From Azospirillum thiophilum (GTDB lineage: Bacteria; Pseudomonadota; Alphaproteobacteria; Azospirillales; Azospirillaceae), in NCBI RefSeq assembly GCF_001305595.1, contig NZ_CP012406.1, forward strand, positions 496,001 through 560,000: DNA of 64,000 nucleotides, in the 5' to 3' direction. Below the pieces are notes generated by a model, which was given only the letters and a program-made list of their open reading frames with translations, did not search any database and was not told the origin of the DNA. Every line of letters begins with the position of its first letter. Position 1 is the stretch's first letter. A program made the position numbers and the translations under genes. This document shows, piece by piece, positions 50,168 to 58,857 of the stretch.

Positions 50168-51121
50168 CTATCTGGTTTCCAGATGGCTGTCGCGCCAGCG
50201 CCCCGGCCAGCGGCCGGTCGCATGGGCCTCGCGCACCACGTCGACCATCAGCCGCCGCGCCTCCATCACCGCGCGGGAGGCGGTCTTGATGCGCGACGAC
50301 ACCAGATACAGGGTGCGTCCCATCGACGGGTTGACCACCGGCCGGGCGACCAGCTCGCCGGAGGCGATCTCGTCGCCGGCCAGCGCCGCCGACTGGACGG
50401 TCACGCCCAGCCCGGCGCCGACCGCGCGTTTCAGCGGGATGGCGGATTCGATCTCCAGATGGACCTTCTCGGCGATGGCGCGCCGCACCGCGGCATCGCT
50501 GGCCAGCGCCTGGAGCACGGCGGTCCGCCCCGGCATGATCAGCGGCAGGCGCAGCACGTCGGCGAGGTCGATGGGGCCGCCGTCGCCGATCATCGCGCGG
50601 GTGCCGAGGCAGACCAGTTCCTCGTCGAGCAGCGGCACCGCCTCCAGCCGGTCGTCGTTCGGCCGCACCAGGGTCAGGGCGATGTCGGCCTGCCCGGAGA
50701 GCATCCAGTCATGCATGATCTCGCTGTGCGCCTCGATCACGCGCAGCTTGACCTCGGTCAGGGTGGCGGCGACGCGGCGGATGAAGGGCAGGCCGATGGC
50801 CTCCATGGCGGTGTAGTTGAAGCCGACCATCACCGGCCCGACCGCCGAGCGCGCCAGCGACACCACGTCGAGCTCCGCCTGTTCCAGCGCATGCAGCACG
50901 CCGCGCGCATGGGCGTGCAGCCGGTCGCCGGCCTCGGTCCGGCTGACGCCGCGGGGCTGCCGGACCAGCAGCTGGACGCCCAGATCCTGCTCCAGCGACG
51001 CGACATGCTGGCTGAGCGCCGACTGGGCGACGTTCAGGAACTCGCTGGCCCGGGAAAAGCTGCCGAGTTCGCAGACGGCGACGAAATAGCGCAGGCGGCG
51101 GAAGTCCAGCTTGGCGGACAT
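50168..51121 (-). CDS. LysR-family transcriptional regulator
   Basis: 317 residues. N-terminal winged HTH LDFRRLRYFVAVCELGSFSRASEFLNVAQSALSQHVASLEQDLGVQLLVRQPRGVSRTEAG, then the two-lobed effector domain (VGFNYTAMEAIGLPFIRR, ADIALTLVRPNDDRLEAVPLLDEELVCLG). Located upstream of, and on the same strand as, the TRAP/lyase/CoA-transferase operon, so it likely activates it in response to the transported acid or its CoA product. The upstream interval 51122-51296 is GC-rich with no gene. Confidence 0.93.
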   Translation of the reverse strand: MSAKLDFRRLRYFVAVCELGSFSRASEFLNVAQSALSQHVASLEQDLGVQLLVRQPRGVSRTEAGDRLHAHARGVLHALEQAELDVVSLARSAVGPVMVGFNYTAMEAIGLPFIRRVAATLTEVKLRVIEAHSEIMHDWMLSGQADIALTLVRPNDDRLEAVPLLDEELVCLGTRAMIGDGGPIDLADVLRLPLIMPGRTAVLQALASDAAVRRAIAEKVHLEIESAIPLKRAVGAGLGVTVQSAALAGDEIASGELVARPVVNPSMGRTLYLVSSRIKTASRAVMEARRLMVDVVREAHATGRWPGRWRDSHLETR

Positions 51122-51355
51122 GGGCGGGGGACGCTCCTGGCGGTGGGCGACGGGATGCCGACTATGCCAGGAGGGGTGGCGCGCGCGTCAATGAGGACGG
51201 GGGGATGGGGAACGATGGTGAGGGCGGGCGGGGTGGGAACGTGGGGGCGGTAGGCAATGGGGGGAGGCTGTTTTGCGGCAGGGAGCAGGTGGCTGTTGTC
51301 GATTTTCCGGGACCGCTGGACTCAGGTTCAAGCAATTTCAAATCTTCCGTGTTTC

Positions 51356-51411
51356 CCAGGATCGGTGGAAAATAAACCAGGATCACCGGATTGATGTCCA
51401 GGATCACCGGA
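51356..51411 (+). repeat. Three 14-bp direct repeats at the transposon left end, 21-bp period
   Basis: CCAGGATCGGTGGA (51356-51369), CCAGGATCACCGGA (51377-51390) and CCAGGATCACCGGA (51398-51411) start exactly 21 bp apart, so they face the same side of the helix. A diverged fourth site, CCGGGACCGCTGGA, lies at the tip (51307-51320). They fit transposase binding sites; the last ends 2 bp before the tniA ATG, so transposase binding would also repress tniA. Confidence 0.8.
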
Positions 51412-51413
51412 CG

Positions 51414-53117
51414 ATGTCGATACAGACCATCGTCACGGTGGCGGTCATGCCGCAAAGCAAATCCGATCATCAATCCGCCACTGACGAAGAGTGGCACGAG
51501 GCGGAGCGCCGGGAGCGCGTCGTTCGGCCGCTGGCGGAGCGCGAGCGTTTGACGCAGGCGGAGGTCGCCGATGCCGCTGCCATATTGGGGCTTAAGCGGA
51601 GCCGCATCTATGCGCTCGTGGCGCTCTATCGCGAGAAGCCAGTGACGAGCGCCTTGATTCCGCCGAAGCCGGGTCCGGCCCGAGGGTTCCGTTGCCTGGA
51701 GCCGGAGATCGAGAGCGTCATCGAAGCGGCAATCCGCGATTATTACATGACACGCCAGCATCCCACGGTGGCCGGGTTGCGGCGGCACATCGAGCACGAG
51801 TGCAAGGCGCGGGGCATTTCGACGCCATCGGTGAAGGCTTTGCGTGTCCGCATTGATCGGCAGGGCCGGAAAGCTCTGGTGAAGGCGCGGGAGGGACCGA
51901 AAGCGGCCCGTGACCAGTTCCGCCCCGTCTTCGGAGAGTATGTGTCGGATCACGCGCTTCAGGTCGTTCAGATCGACCACACGCGGGTCGATGTCATGGT
52001 CGTCGACGAGATGTACCGACTGCCCCTTGGACGCCCTTGGCTGACGTTGATGATCGACGTCGCAAGCCGGATGGTCGTGGGATTTTATCTGACCCTGGAG
52101 GCTCCATCGGCGACCTCCGTCGCCATGGCCATGCGGCACGCCGTGCTACCGAAGGCGGATTGGCTGGCGGAGCGCGGGGTGGCGGCTCCCTGGCCGGTCG
52201 CGGGGCTTCCGGAAACCGTGCACATGGACAACGGTAAGGACTTCCATTCGAAGGCTCTGGAGCGCGGCTGTCGGGAGTATGGCATCGAGCAACAGTATCG
52301 GCCGCCGGCAACCCCGCATTTCGGGGGCCACATCGAGCGGTTGATCGGGACAATGATGGGCGCCGTCCATCTCCTCCCGGGAACCACCTTCTCGAACATC
52401 GACGAGAAGGGCGACTACGACCCGGAGAGGACGGCGGTTATGACGCTGCCGGAGTTGGAAACGTGGCTCGCCATTCAAATCGTGGGCGTCTACCACGCCA
52501 GCATCCACAGCGCTCTTCAGCTTCCGCCGATGACGGCGTGGGAGGACACCGTTGCCCGGCGCCCCACCCCGGTGCGTCATCCGGCCGACCCGGAGCGGTT
52601 CCTCTTCAATTTCCTGCCGTTCGAGAAGCGGAAGGTGACGCGGGAGGGCATCCGGATCTTCAACATCCACTACTGGGACAGCATTCTGAGCGTATGGGCC
52701 GGACAATCGGACGCCCGGATGCCGGTCAAATATGACCCACGCGACTTGTCGCGGGTGTTTCTCCAAGCTCCCGATGGAAAGCACTGGCCGATCCGCTACC
52801 GCGATCTGCGCCGGCCGCGCATTACACGCTGGGAGCACCTGGAGGCGATGCGGGTGCTGCGGGAACGGGGACGCCGGTCGGTCGACGAGGCCATGATCTT
52901 CGATGCAATCGAGGCCCAACGCATGCTGGTCGCCGAGGCTGCGGCACGAACCAAAGCCGCCCGACAAACGGTGCAGCGTACCGCCTATGCACTCGCCGGG
53001 TCTGAGGCGGCGAGCGCAACCCCAGAGCGGAGGGAGCCTTCACCACCCTCGCCCATTGACGACGGCCCGCCGACCGATCAGCCCCTGATGCCCTACGATG
53101 TGGAGGAATGGTCATGA
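51414..53117 (+). CDS. tniA: Transposase TniA (DDE, Mu/Tn7 TnsB type)
   Basis: 567 residues from ATG 51414 (an alternative ATG is at 51447); Tn5053 TniA has about 559. The N-terminus contains HTH segments (ERLTQAEVADAAAILGLKRSRIYALVALYRE). The integrase core has D188 (VVQIDHTRVDV), D272 (VHMDNGKDF) and E308 (GHIERLIGTM), with 35 residues between the last two, as in DD35E enzymes. A Mu-C-type beta-barrel follows (RKVTREGIRIFNIHYWDSIL, MPVKYDPRDLSRVFL). It cuts and joins the element ends, with TniB. Confidence 0.93.
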   Translation: MSIQTIVTVAVMPQSKSDHQSATDEEWHEAERRERVVRPLAERERLTQAEVADAAAILGLKRSRIYALVALYREKPVTSALIPPKPGPARGFRCLEPEIESVIEAAIRDYYMTRQHPTVAGLRRHIEHECKARGISTPSVKALRVRIDRQGRKALVKAREGPKAARDQFRPVFGEYVSDHALQVVQIDHTRVDVMVVDEMYRLPLGRPWLTLMIDVASRMVVGFYLTLEAPSATSVAMAMRHAVLPKADWLAERGVAAPWPVAGLPETVHMDNGKDFHSKALERGCREYGIEQQYRPPATPHFGGHIERLIGTMMGAVHLLPGTTFSNIDEKGDYDPERTAVMTLPELETWLAIQIVGVYHASIHSALQLPPMTAWEDTVARRPTPVRHPADPERFLFNFLPFEKRKVTREGIRIFNIHYWDSILSVWAGQSDARMPVKYDPRDLSRVFLQAPDGKHWPIRYRDLRRPRITRWEHLEAMRVLRERGRRSVDEAMIFDAIEAQRMLVAEAAARTKAARQTVQRTAYALAGSEAASATPERREPSPPSPIDDGPPTDQPLMPYDVEEWS

Positions 53118-54040
53118 GCGAGGTCTTCGAGCACCTTCATCCGGCCTATCGCGAATACGCGTGCCTGGCCGACCATGACCGTATCGAATGGATCCGGGCT
53201 GACCGCTGGATCAACCACCGGAGGGCAGAAGCGGCGCTCGGCAAGCTCGAAGACCTGCTCACCTACCCGAAGCGGGACCGCATGCCGTGCCTGCTGCTGT
53301 TCGGCGACGTCGGCATGGGCAAGACCAAGATCATCCGCAAGTTCGTGCGGGACCACCCGGCGGTCTTCAACGAGGGAACGGGGGTGACGACGATGCCGGT
53401 GGTCGCCTTCCAGATGCCGACGCAGCCGGACGAGGGGGATTTCTACGACGAGCTGCTGACCGCTCTCGGCGTGCCGCAACGGCGAGCGGGAACGGTGCGT
53501 GGCGCCCGCAACCTGTGCCGGCGCCTGTTGGGCGAGATGAACGCCCGGGTGCTGATCATCGACGAGGTGCATGCCATGCTGGCCGGCACCTACCGTCAAC
53601 AGCGGATTTTCCTGAACACGCTGCGGTTCCTGACCAATGATCTGCGCATCCCCTTGGTCTGCGCCGGCACCGACGAAGCCCGGATGGCGCTGCTGACCGA
53701 TCAGCAGCTTGCCGACCGGTTCGACGCGCTTGAGTTGACGCATTGGCGGGACGATCAGGCATTCCGCGACTTGCTCGCCAGCCTCGCGGCAATCCTGCCG
53801 TTGCGGCAACGGTCGTCCCTCAGCAGCGTCTCCGTCAGCCGGCGCGTGCTGTCGATGACGGATGGGATCACGGTGCGCGTCTTCCGGCTGATCGAAACCG
53901 TGGCGATCGCGGCGATCCGGAGCGGCCGGGAGATGATCGATGAGGAGAGTTTCACCGCCGAGGATCTGGTGCTTCCGCTGGTTTCCATGACCGTCAAGGC
54001 GCAACGCGGCATGGGACGGAAGACTTCGGTGGCGGTGTAG
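53114..54040 (+). CDS. tniB: Transposition ATPase TniB (TnsC-like AAA+)
   Basis: 308 residues from ATG 53114, overlapping the tniA stop as ATGA with GGAGGA at the right distance; the earlier ATG at 53108 is too close to it. Walker A FGDVGMGKTK, Walker B VLIIDEVHAML, sensor-type VCAGTDEARMAL. TniB is the ATP-dependent regulator linking target choice to the transposase. Confidence 0.93.
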   Translation: MSEVFEHLHPAYREYACLADHDRIEWIRADRWINHRRAEAALGKLEDLLTYPKRDRMPCLLLFGDVGMGKTKIIRKFVRDHPAVFNEGTGVTTMPVVAFQMPTQPDEGDFYDELLTALGVPQRRAGTVRGARNLCRRLLGEMNARVLIIDEVHAMLAGTYRQQRIFLNTLRFLTNDLRIPLVCAGTDEARMALLTDQQLADRFDALELTHWRDDQAFRDLLASLAAILPLRQRSSLSSVSVSRRVLSMTDGITVRVFRLIETVAIAAIRSGREMIDEESFTAEDLVLPLVSMTVKAQRGMGRKTSVAV

Positions 54041-54043
54041 GCG

Positions 54044-55465
54044 ATGACAGTGGGAACCGTCCTTGCTCCGACGATGCTGCCGCTCGCCCCCCGACCGATG
54101 GAAGACGAGCTGCTGTCGTCGTGGCTGTCGCGGGTCGCCTGCCGGTACGACCTCGATGGTGGTGCCTTGCGAGGTCTCCTGACCACGCCGGGTGACGATG
54201 CGGAAGCCGTCCCGACTATGAATGGTCTGGATTACCGGCCGGCTCACCAGGAAATTGCTGCACTTGCCTCGGCAGCCCGACTTCCCGCCGAACGTCTTTC
54301 GACCCTTGCTCTGAAGGCAGCCAACCCGACTTGGCCGCGCCATTGGTTCGCCTGGGACTGGGGTGTTCTGGACCCGACCAACGGAACCGAGCGCTATGCG
54401 GATGCTCTGGCTCCGGGGTGGTGCGATCTCTGCCTGAGCGAAGATCACGCCGCCGGCCGACATGCGTACCTGCGTCGTCATTGGGTGTATGCGACGGTTG
54501 GCTTTTGTCACCGACACCGCCTGCCGCTGCGCCATCTCTGTCCATTCTGTCAAACGGCCCACACCCTTCGGTTTGTGCCGTCCGATGGCGGAACCCGACT
54601 GTGTTGTGGAGACTGCGGCCGCTCGCTTGATGAGTATGCGGCGGCAGGTCCCAAGGATACCGCCAACACGGGTGCCGACAACGACTCCATCGGCCGCGCG
54701 TGGAGTGTGGTCATGGCCTTCGAGACGGACCTTTGCCGGGCACTGGACCGCCGGACGCCCAACGCACGATGGATGGGGCGATCGCGCCCGAAGGCGTTCA
54801 TCGCAGCGACCGAGGATTTGATTGTGGCGCTGATGGCAGGCCAAGGCGCTTACCCTCGCGAACATGCGATCAATGCATTCGACAGCGCCGCCTTTCCGTC
54901 GCCTGGAAAGTTCAGATCGAAAGTCGACCTGCAATACTGGGCATGCTGTGTGCCGCCGGCGCGGCGTCGAAGCCTGCTGGCCGCCGTGGTCGCTCTTCTG
55001 CTGGATGAGGAAACCAGTGCCCTGCTGTCGGAGCCCCGCTTTGGATCGTATCGGTGGGTCGCCTCCTTGGATTGGCTCTACCGCTGGCTCCGAGCATCTC
55101 AGAAGGCATGGCTGGTTGCTCGGAGCGCGGAGTGGCCAGAGCTTCCGCGGCAGCGGTTGGAAAAGATTGTTGATGAGGCGTCTGTGAGGCGGTCGGCCCA
55201 CCATGGCCGGAAAGCCTCCATTCAGCGGAAGAAGGCCGGGGGGCCAGTTGCGCTCAAGCCGTTTCCTGGAAAGACGCAGGGCACCCCGCCATCCACATCG
55301 CAGGCACTCGGGTTGCAGGATGCCGCCCATTACCGGCGTCTGGCGGAAGCGATCCTTTCAAGCCCTGAGTGGTTGGCTGTGCGCCATGCCTCCCCAGCGG
55401 TGCGGAGACGCACGTTGCATCGGTTGTCGGAGGCCGCCCTGGCTGCCTCGCCCCACAGCCTGTAG
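54044..55465 (+). CDS. tniQ: Target-selection protein TniQ
   Basis: 473 residues. The N-terminal TniQ domain opens LPLAPRPMEDELLSSWLSRVACRYDL, and the zinc-binding part is WCDLCLSEDHAAGRHAYLRRHWVYATVGFCHRHRLPLRHLCPFCQ followed by LCCGDCG. The C-terminal half is helical with a basic stretch (RRSAHHGRKASIQRKK). Longer than the ~160-residue TniQ of CRISPR-associated transposons and close to the ~400-residue Tn5053 TniQ, so autonomous target choice is likely. Starts 3 bp after tniB. Confidence 0.9.
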   Translation: MTVGTVLAPTMLPLAPRPMEDELLSSWLSRVACRYDLDGGALRGLLTTPGDDAEAVPTMNGLDYRPAHQEIAALASAARLPAERLSTLALKAANPTWPRHWFAWDWGVLDPTNGTERYADALAPGWCDLCLSEDHAAGRHAYLRRHWVYATVGFCHRHRLPLRHLCPFCQTAHTLRFVPSDGGTRLCCGDCGRSLDEYAAAGPKDTANTGADNDSIGRAWSVVMAFETDLCRALDRRTPNARWMGRSRPKAFIAATEDLIVALMAGQGAYPREHAINAFDSAAFPSPGKFRSKVDLQYWACCVPPARRRSLLAAVVALLLDEETSALLSEPRFGSYRWVASLDWLYRWLRASQKAWLVARSAEWPELPRQRLEKIVDEASVRRSAHHGRKASIQRKKAGGPVALKPFPGKTQGTPPSTSQALGLQDAAHYRRLAEAILSSPEWLAVRHASPAVRRRTLHRLSEAALAASPHSL

Positions 55466-55585
55466 GCGTTCCGGAACCACGTAGTAGCATCGGTTTCCGG
55501 TGATAGCCTGCGCTGGTCGATGGCAGGTCATGTTTCGCATCAATATTCAGGATGTCGCACTGCAATTGAATCATACGATTATTTC

Positions 55586-56632
55586 TTATTTGCTCATCCT
55601 GTATTTCATGTGACGCTCCCAAAACCAAACGGCGTCTCTGATCCAACCATCGGCGCTGGTCCCGCGGCCCGTCCCGAAGCCGTGACCGACATTTGGATAG
55701 CGGTGGAACTCAACGGGGGTGCCAGACCGATGAAGGGCAGCGACGCGGCTTTCCATGGACGATGGAGGGGCGATGCCATCCTGCTCGCCGACGACTGCAA
55801 AGGTGGGAGGTTCATCGGATGATGTGTCAGCGTGCGCCGTATAGGCGATCACCACGGCAGACGGTTTGGGTATGTTGTCGCCGTTGAAGGCTGCAACGCC
55901 GTATGACCCAATGAAGGCGGCCATCCGCGCTCCAGCCGAACTGCCCCAAAGGGAATAATCTTCAGTGCCGACCTCCAGCGTCGCCGCATTCCGGACGATG
56001 AAGGAGACAGCAGTTGCCAAGTCCTCGGTTGCTATCCTGCCACCTTGGCCCGTGCGATATTTCAGAACGAAGGCGTTGTATCCCCGGCTGTTGATGTCGA
56101 GTGCATATGGGAACCCTTCATGGACCGACCCGACATAGGCAAACCCTCCGCCGGGTGCCACGACCGCAAATGGCGCCCCTGGCTTTCCACGAAAAAAGAA
56201 TAGGCCGGTATTCTCCTTTGCCGGCTGCGCACGCTTTTCCGCTTCCGTGTAAATGTCGTAGAAAATGATCTTTCCACTGTTTGCATCGCGTATCATGTGG
56301 TTCAGCGCGCCGACAACGGTGCCCGGCTCGACATGACTGTGGTATGGAAGAAGCGATCCAATATCGTTGACCGACATGCTTCTGTCGTAGGAACGGCCAT
56401 CCCAGGGAAGGATTTGTCTCGCAAATCCAGAGAACGCCGGATGGTCGAGAATATCCCCGATCGTGCTGTCGGCTTTCAGCAACATCCCCTGAGAGCCGTG
56501 ATTGCGGACCTTTTGCGGTTCAGTGGTCGTGTCGTCAAGACGCAACGGTTCATTCTCCTGTGCACCCGCAAACAGAGGTGTCAGAATCAACGCCACTGCC
56601 ATGCAGGTCGATTGAAGTGTCTTGTCTCTCAT
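55586..56632 (-). CDS. Exported alpha/beta hydrolase (esterase, BD-FAE-like)
   Basis: 348 residues with signal peptide MRDKTLQSTCMAVALILTPLFAGA. Alpha/beta-hydrolase parts: oxyanion VVAPGGGFAYVGSVHEGFPYALDINSRGYNAFVLKYR, nucleophile LWGSSAGARMAAF, acid VVGEQDGIAPPSSM and His NVGHGFGTGRG. This resembles xylan/acyl esterase-type or dienelactone-hydrolase-like enzymes that act outside the cytoplasm; substrate unknown. Composition is markedly less GC-rich than the first 50 kb. First gene right of tniQ (120-bp gap without features), convergent with it. Confidence 0.82.
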   Translation of the reverse strand: MRDKTLQSTCMAVALILTPLFAGAQENEPLRLDDTTTEPQKVRNHGSQGMLLKADSTIGDILDHPAFSGFARQILPWDGRSYDRSMSVNDIGSLLPYHSHVEPGTVVGALNHMIRDANSGKIIFYDIYTEAEKRAQPAKENTGLFFFRGKPGAPFAVVAPGGGFAYVGSVHEGFPYALDINSRGYNAFVLKYRTGQGGRIATEDLATAVSFIVRNAATLEVGTEDYSLWGSSAGARMAAFIGSYGVAAFNGDNIPKPSAVVIAYTAHADTSSDEPPTFAVVGEQDGIAPPSSMESRVAALHRSGTPVEFHRYPNVGHGFGTGRGTSADGWIRDAVWFWERHMKYRMSK

Positions 56633-56882
56633 TCGTCACGTCGCCGCTTGTTGTCTGATCTTCTGAATGACGTCGTTGAGGCAGCGTGGCGCTCGATCCA
56701 GCGAGCTTGCCGACCCGGACATTGTCGAGAGATCAGCCGACCACACCCTTGGCACGGCCGCGGCAAAGGTGCGCTGCAAATCGACGGATCGCAGAACCGT
56801 GGTGTGCGCCCTGACCTCGACGTCCGGTATAACTCCGCCCTCCCACTTCACAGTCACGGTAACGATGCCTCGGGTAGGTCTT

Positions 56883-57274
56883 GACCACTTCCAGGATATG
56901 ATCCGGCTTGCTGTTGAGGATCTGCTGCTTGTTGTCGTCTCCGAAGGTGAAGCCGAACTTGGTTGCGATCACCACTCGATTGCGGATCGGCTCAAACGCT
57001 TCGCTGACCAGCTCGTTGTTGGTGAAGGGACCGTAGACCTCGGCGTTGTCGAAGAAGGCGACGCACAGATCGAAGTCGGCATCGGAGTTGTGCCGTCGCT
57101 GAGCGCGGTGAATTCGAGCGCACCAATCATCGTCCGATAGAAGCCGGGAGCCTGCGTCATCTGCATCGGTGCCCTCGCCAGGGCGGAGGACACCGGCAGC
57201 AAGCCCGCCGCACCAAGAAAAGACACACTGAGAATGATGCGCAGAAAGCGCGCCGGAACAGGATCGAGAGACAT
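56883..57274 (-). pseudogene. Mosaic of gene fragments: MBL-fold hydrolase N-terminus joined to aldo/keto reductase piece
   Basis: From 57274 to about 57088 the frame encodes a signal peptide and the start of an MBL-fold hydrolase (RILSVSFLGAAGLLPVSSALA, then APGFYRTMIGALEFTALSDGT). It breaks off before the zinc motif. At about 57083 a different frame continues with an internal piece of an aldo/keto reductase (DLCVAFFDNAEVYGPFTNNELVSEAF...VVIATKFGFTFGDDNKQQIL) ending near 56883. A third, unrecognised frame (VKWEGGVIPDVEVRAHTTVLRS) follows to 56636. None of these is complete. The 56633-57441 stretch holds no intact gene. Confidence 0.7.
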
Positions 57275-57441
57275 TCGTGCCCCGGAAACAGATGTTGAGA
57301 CCTTGAGATGAACCTGCCCGAGCGCCGCTGAACTGTGAGATCGAGCAGCGCGCTTTTGCCCATGGATGACGAATTGGGTTTCCCATAAAGAACAGGAAGC
57401 CCTCGATCATCAGGCGGGGCGATTGGCGCCGCCCAAGACGT

Positions 57442-58611
57442 TCAACGCCTCGGAGGCGCCTCGACGTCCGAAAATGCGAGAACGGCGTTCGGCAAGCGCT
57501 GACCGCGCACCTTGATCGCCGCGACCGCCGCATTCAGTTCGCTGATCTCATCGGGCGCGAAACTGATCGAGGTCGCGCCGATGTTTTCGAGCATGTGCGG
57601 CATCTGCGTCGTTCCGGGAATGGGGACGATCCAGGACTTTTGCGCCATCAGCCACGCCAACGCGATCTGGCCCTTCGTCGCCTGTTTCTTCTCGGCCCAG
57701 TTGCCCAACAGTCTCACGAGCGCCAGGTTCGCTGGCAGGTTCTCCGGCGAGAAGCGCGACTCGATACCGCGGATGTCGCCTTCGGCAAACCGGGTCCGCT
57801 CGTCGATCGCTCCCGTCAGGAAGCCCACACCCAGGGGACTCCATGGCACGAAGCCGATGCCCAGTTCCTCACAGACGGGCAGCACTCGCTCTTCCGGCCC
57901 GCGCCACAGCATTGAGTATTCGCTCTGGACCGCCGTGACGGGCAGTTCGGTATGAGCACGGCGCAAGGTGTTGATCCCCATTTCCGAAAGGCCCCAGTTG
58001 AGGACCTTGCCTTCCGCCTTGAGACCCTTGATCGCGCCGGCAACATCCTCAATCGGCACCTGCGGATCGACGCGGTGCTGGTAGAGGAGGTCGATACGGT
58101 CGGTCCGCAGTCGCTTCAGCATGCCGTCGACCGCGAGCTTGATGTGATCGGGACGGCTGATCAGCCCAGGACCTCTCGCACCCGTCTGCAGGTCGATGTT
58201 CCAGCCGAATTTCGAGGTAATCACCACCTGGTCCCGAAACGGTGCGATGGCTTCGCCGAGAATCCGCTCGCATTCATGCGGGCCGTAGGCTTCTGCCGTG
58301 TCGAAGAAGGTGACGCCGTGCTCATAGGCCGTTCGGATGATGTTGATCATCTCCGGCCGGGAGGGAACGATCGTCTGGTATGTGCGGTGCATATTCTGAA
58401 CGCCGAGGCCGACGCTCGAGACCTCCAGCGAGCCGAGCTTGCGGCGGTTTTTGGAACCGCCCGTTTGAGGGGCGGCACTATTGGCTGATTGAGCGAACGC
58501 CGTGGACGATGCACCAGCCAGCAACGGCGCAAGGGTCAGGCCGCCACCAACCATCAGAATGTCACGCCGTCCCACGGACCCTTGTGGCTTCTCGGAATTG
58601 TCGTTCTGCAT
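57442..58611 (-). CDS. Tat-exported aldo/keto reductase
   Basis: 389 residues; the Tat signal GRRDILMVGGGLTLAPLLAGASSTAFA occupies residues 14-40. AKR fold: RKLGSLEVSSVGLGVQNM, tetrad-region FFDTAEAYGPHECERILGEA (Asp, Tyr), VVITSKFGW (Lys), DRIDLLYQHRVDPQVPIEDV (His), and the NADP-binding C-terminal WSPLGVGFLTGAI...PIPGTTQMPHMLENI. AKR13/YakC-like. Such enzymes are usually cytoplasmic, so export with a folded cofactor is notable. ATG 58611 after AAGGAG. The 246-bp gap 58612-58857 holds no gene. Confidence 0.88.
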   Translation of the reverse strand: MQNDNSEKPQGSVGRRDILMVGGGLTLAPLLAGASSTAFAQSANSAAPQTGGSKNRRKLGSLEVSSVGLGVQNMHRTYQTIVPSRPEMINIIRTAYEHGVTFFDTAEAYGPHECERILGEAIAPFRDQVVITSKFGWNIDLQTGARGPGLISRPDHIKLAVDGMLKRLRTDRIDLLYQHRVDPQVPIEDVAGAIKGLKAEGKVLNWGLSEMGINTLRRAHTELPVTAVQSEYSMLWRGPEERVLPVCEELGIGFVPWSPLGVGFLTGAIDERTRFAEGDIRGIESRFSPENLPANLALVRLLGNWAEKKQATKGQIALAWLMAQKSWIVPIPGTTQMPHMLENIGATSISFAPDEISELNAAVAAIKVRGQRLPNAVLAFSDVEAPPRR

Positions 58612-58857
58612 AGTAAATCTCCTTACGCAGTTCTTGGACCAAAGCCGTTAGTACTTGTGGTTGGATTCGTTGAACTGTTATTAATTCGCCTTTCCTGTGG
58701 GTTCATTTGCACGGCGCAGTACTACCATTCAACGTTACGGCCGATTAGATGAGATACACGGATTGACGATATAAGGTAAGTTAATGAATAGCCGGAGCTT
58801 TGCGGCTCCAGCAATTGCAAGCTGACTGCTTCACGCCTGAGCCGTCGTTTGATGTCC

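Larger units (their letters stand above)
51297..55465 (+). mobile_element. Tn5053/Tn402-type transposon, left end and tniABQ module (right end not found)
   Basis: The proposed left end begins TGTCGATTTTCCGGGACCGC at 51297, like the TGTC-starting termini of Tn5053-type elements, with binding-site repeats just inside and then tniA-tniB-tniQ, all plus strand. No resolvase (tniR) or CRISPR/Cas gene is adjacent. An inverted half-match, TCCGGTGATAGCCTG at 55496-55510, lies soon after tniQ but no TGTC-type terminus was seen beside it, so the end coordinate given here is only that of tniQ. Cargo may extend to the right. Confidence 0.75.

Noticed and set aside
53108..53113. ATG at 53108 as the tniB start
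   Set aside because: It directly abuts the GGAGGA sequence, leaving no spacing; ATG 53114 has correct spacing and an ATGA overlap with tniA.
51297..55465. Possible CRISPR-associated transposon
   Set aside because: TniA, TniB and TniQ are present, but no Cas12k/Cascade gene, no CRISPR array and no short TniQ were seen; TniQ is full length.
55496..55510. TCCGGTGATAGCCTG as the right end of the transposon
   Set aside because: It resembles an inverted binding site but with a two-base insertion, stands alone, and has no TGTC-type terminus next to it.
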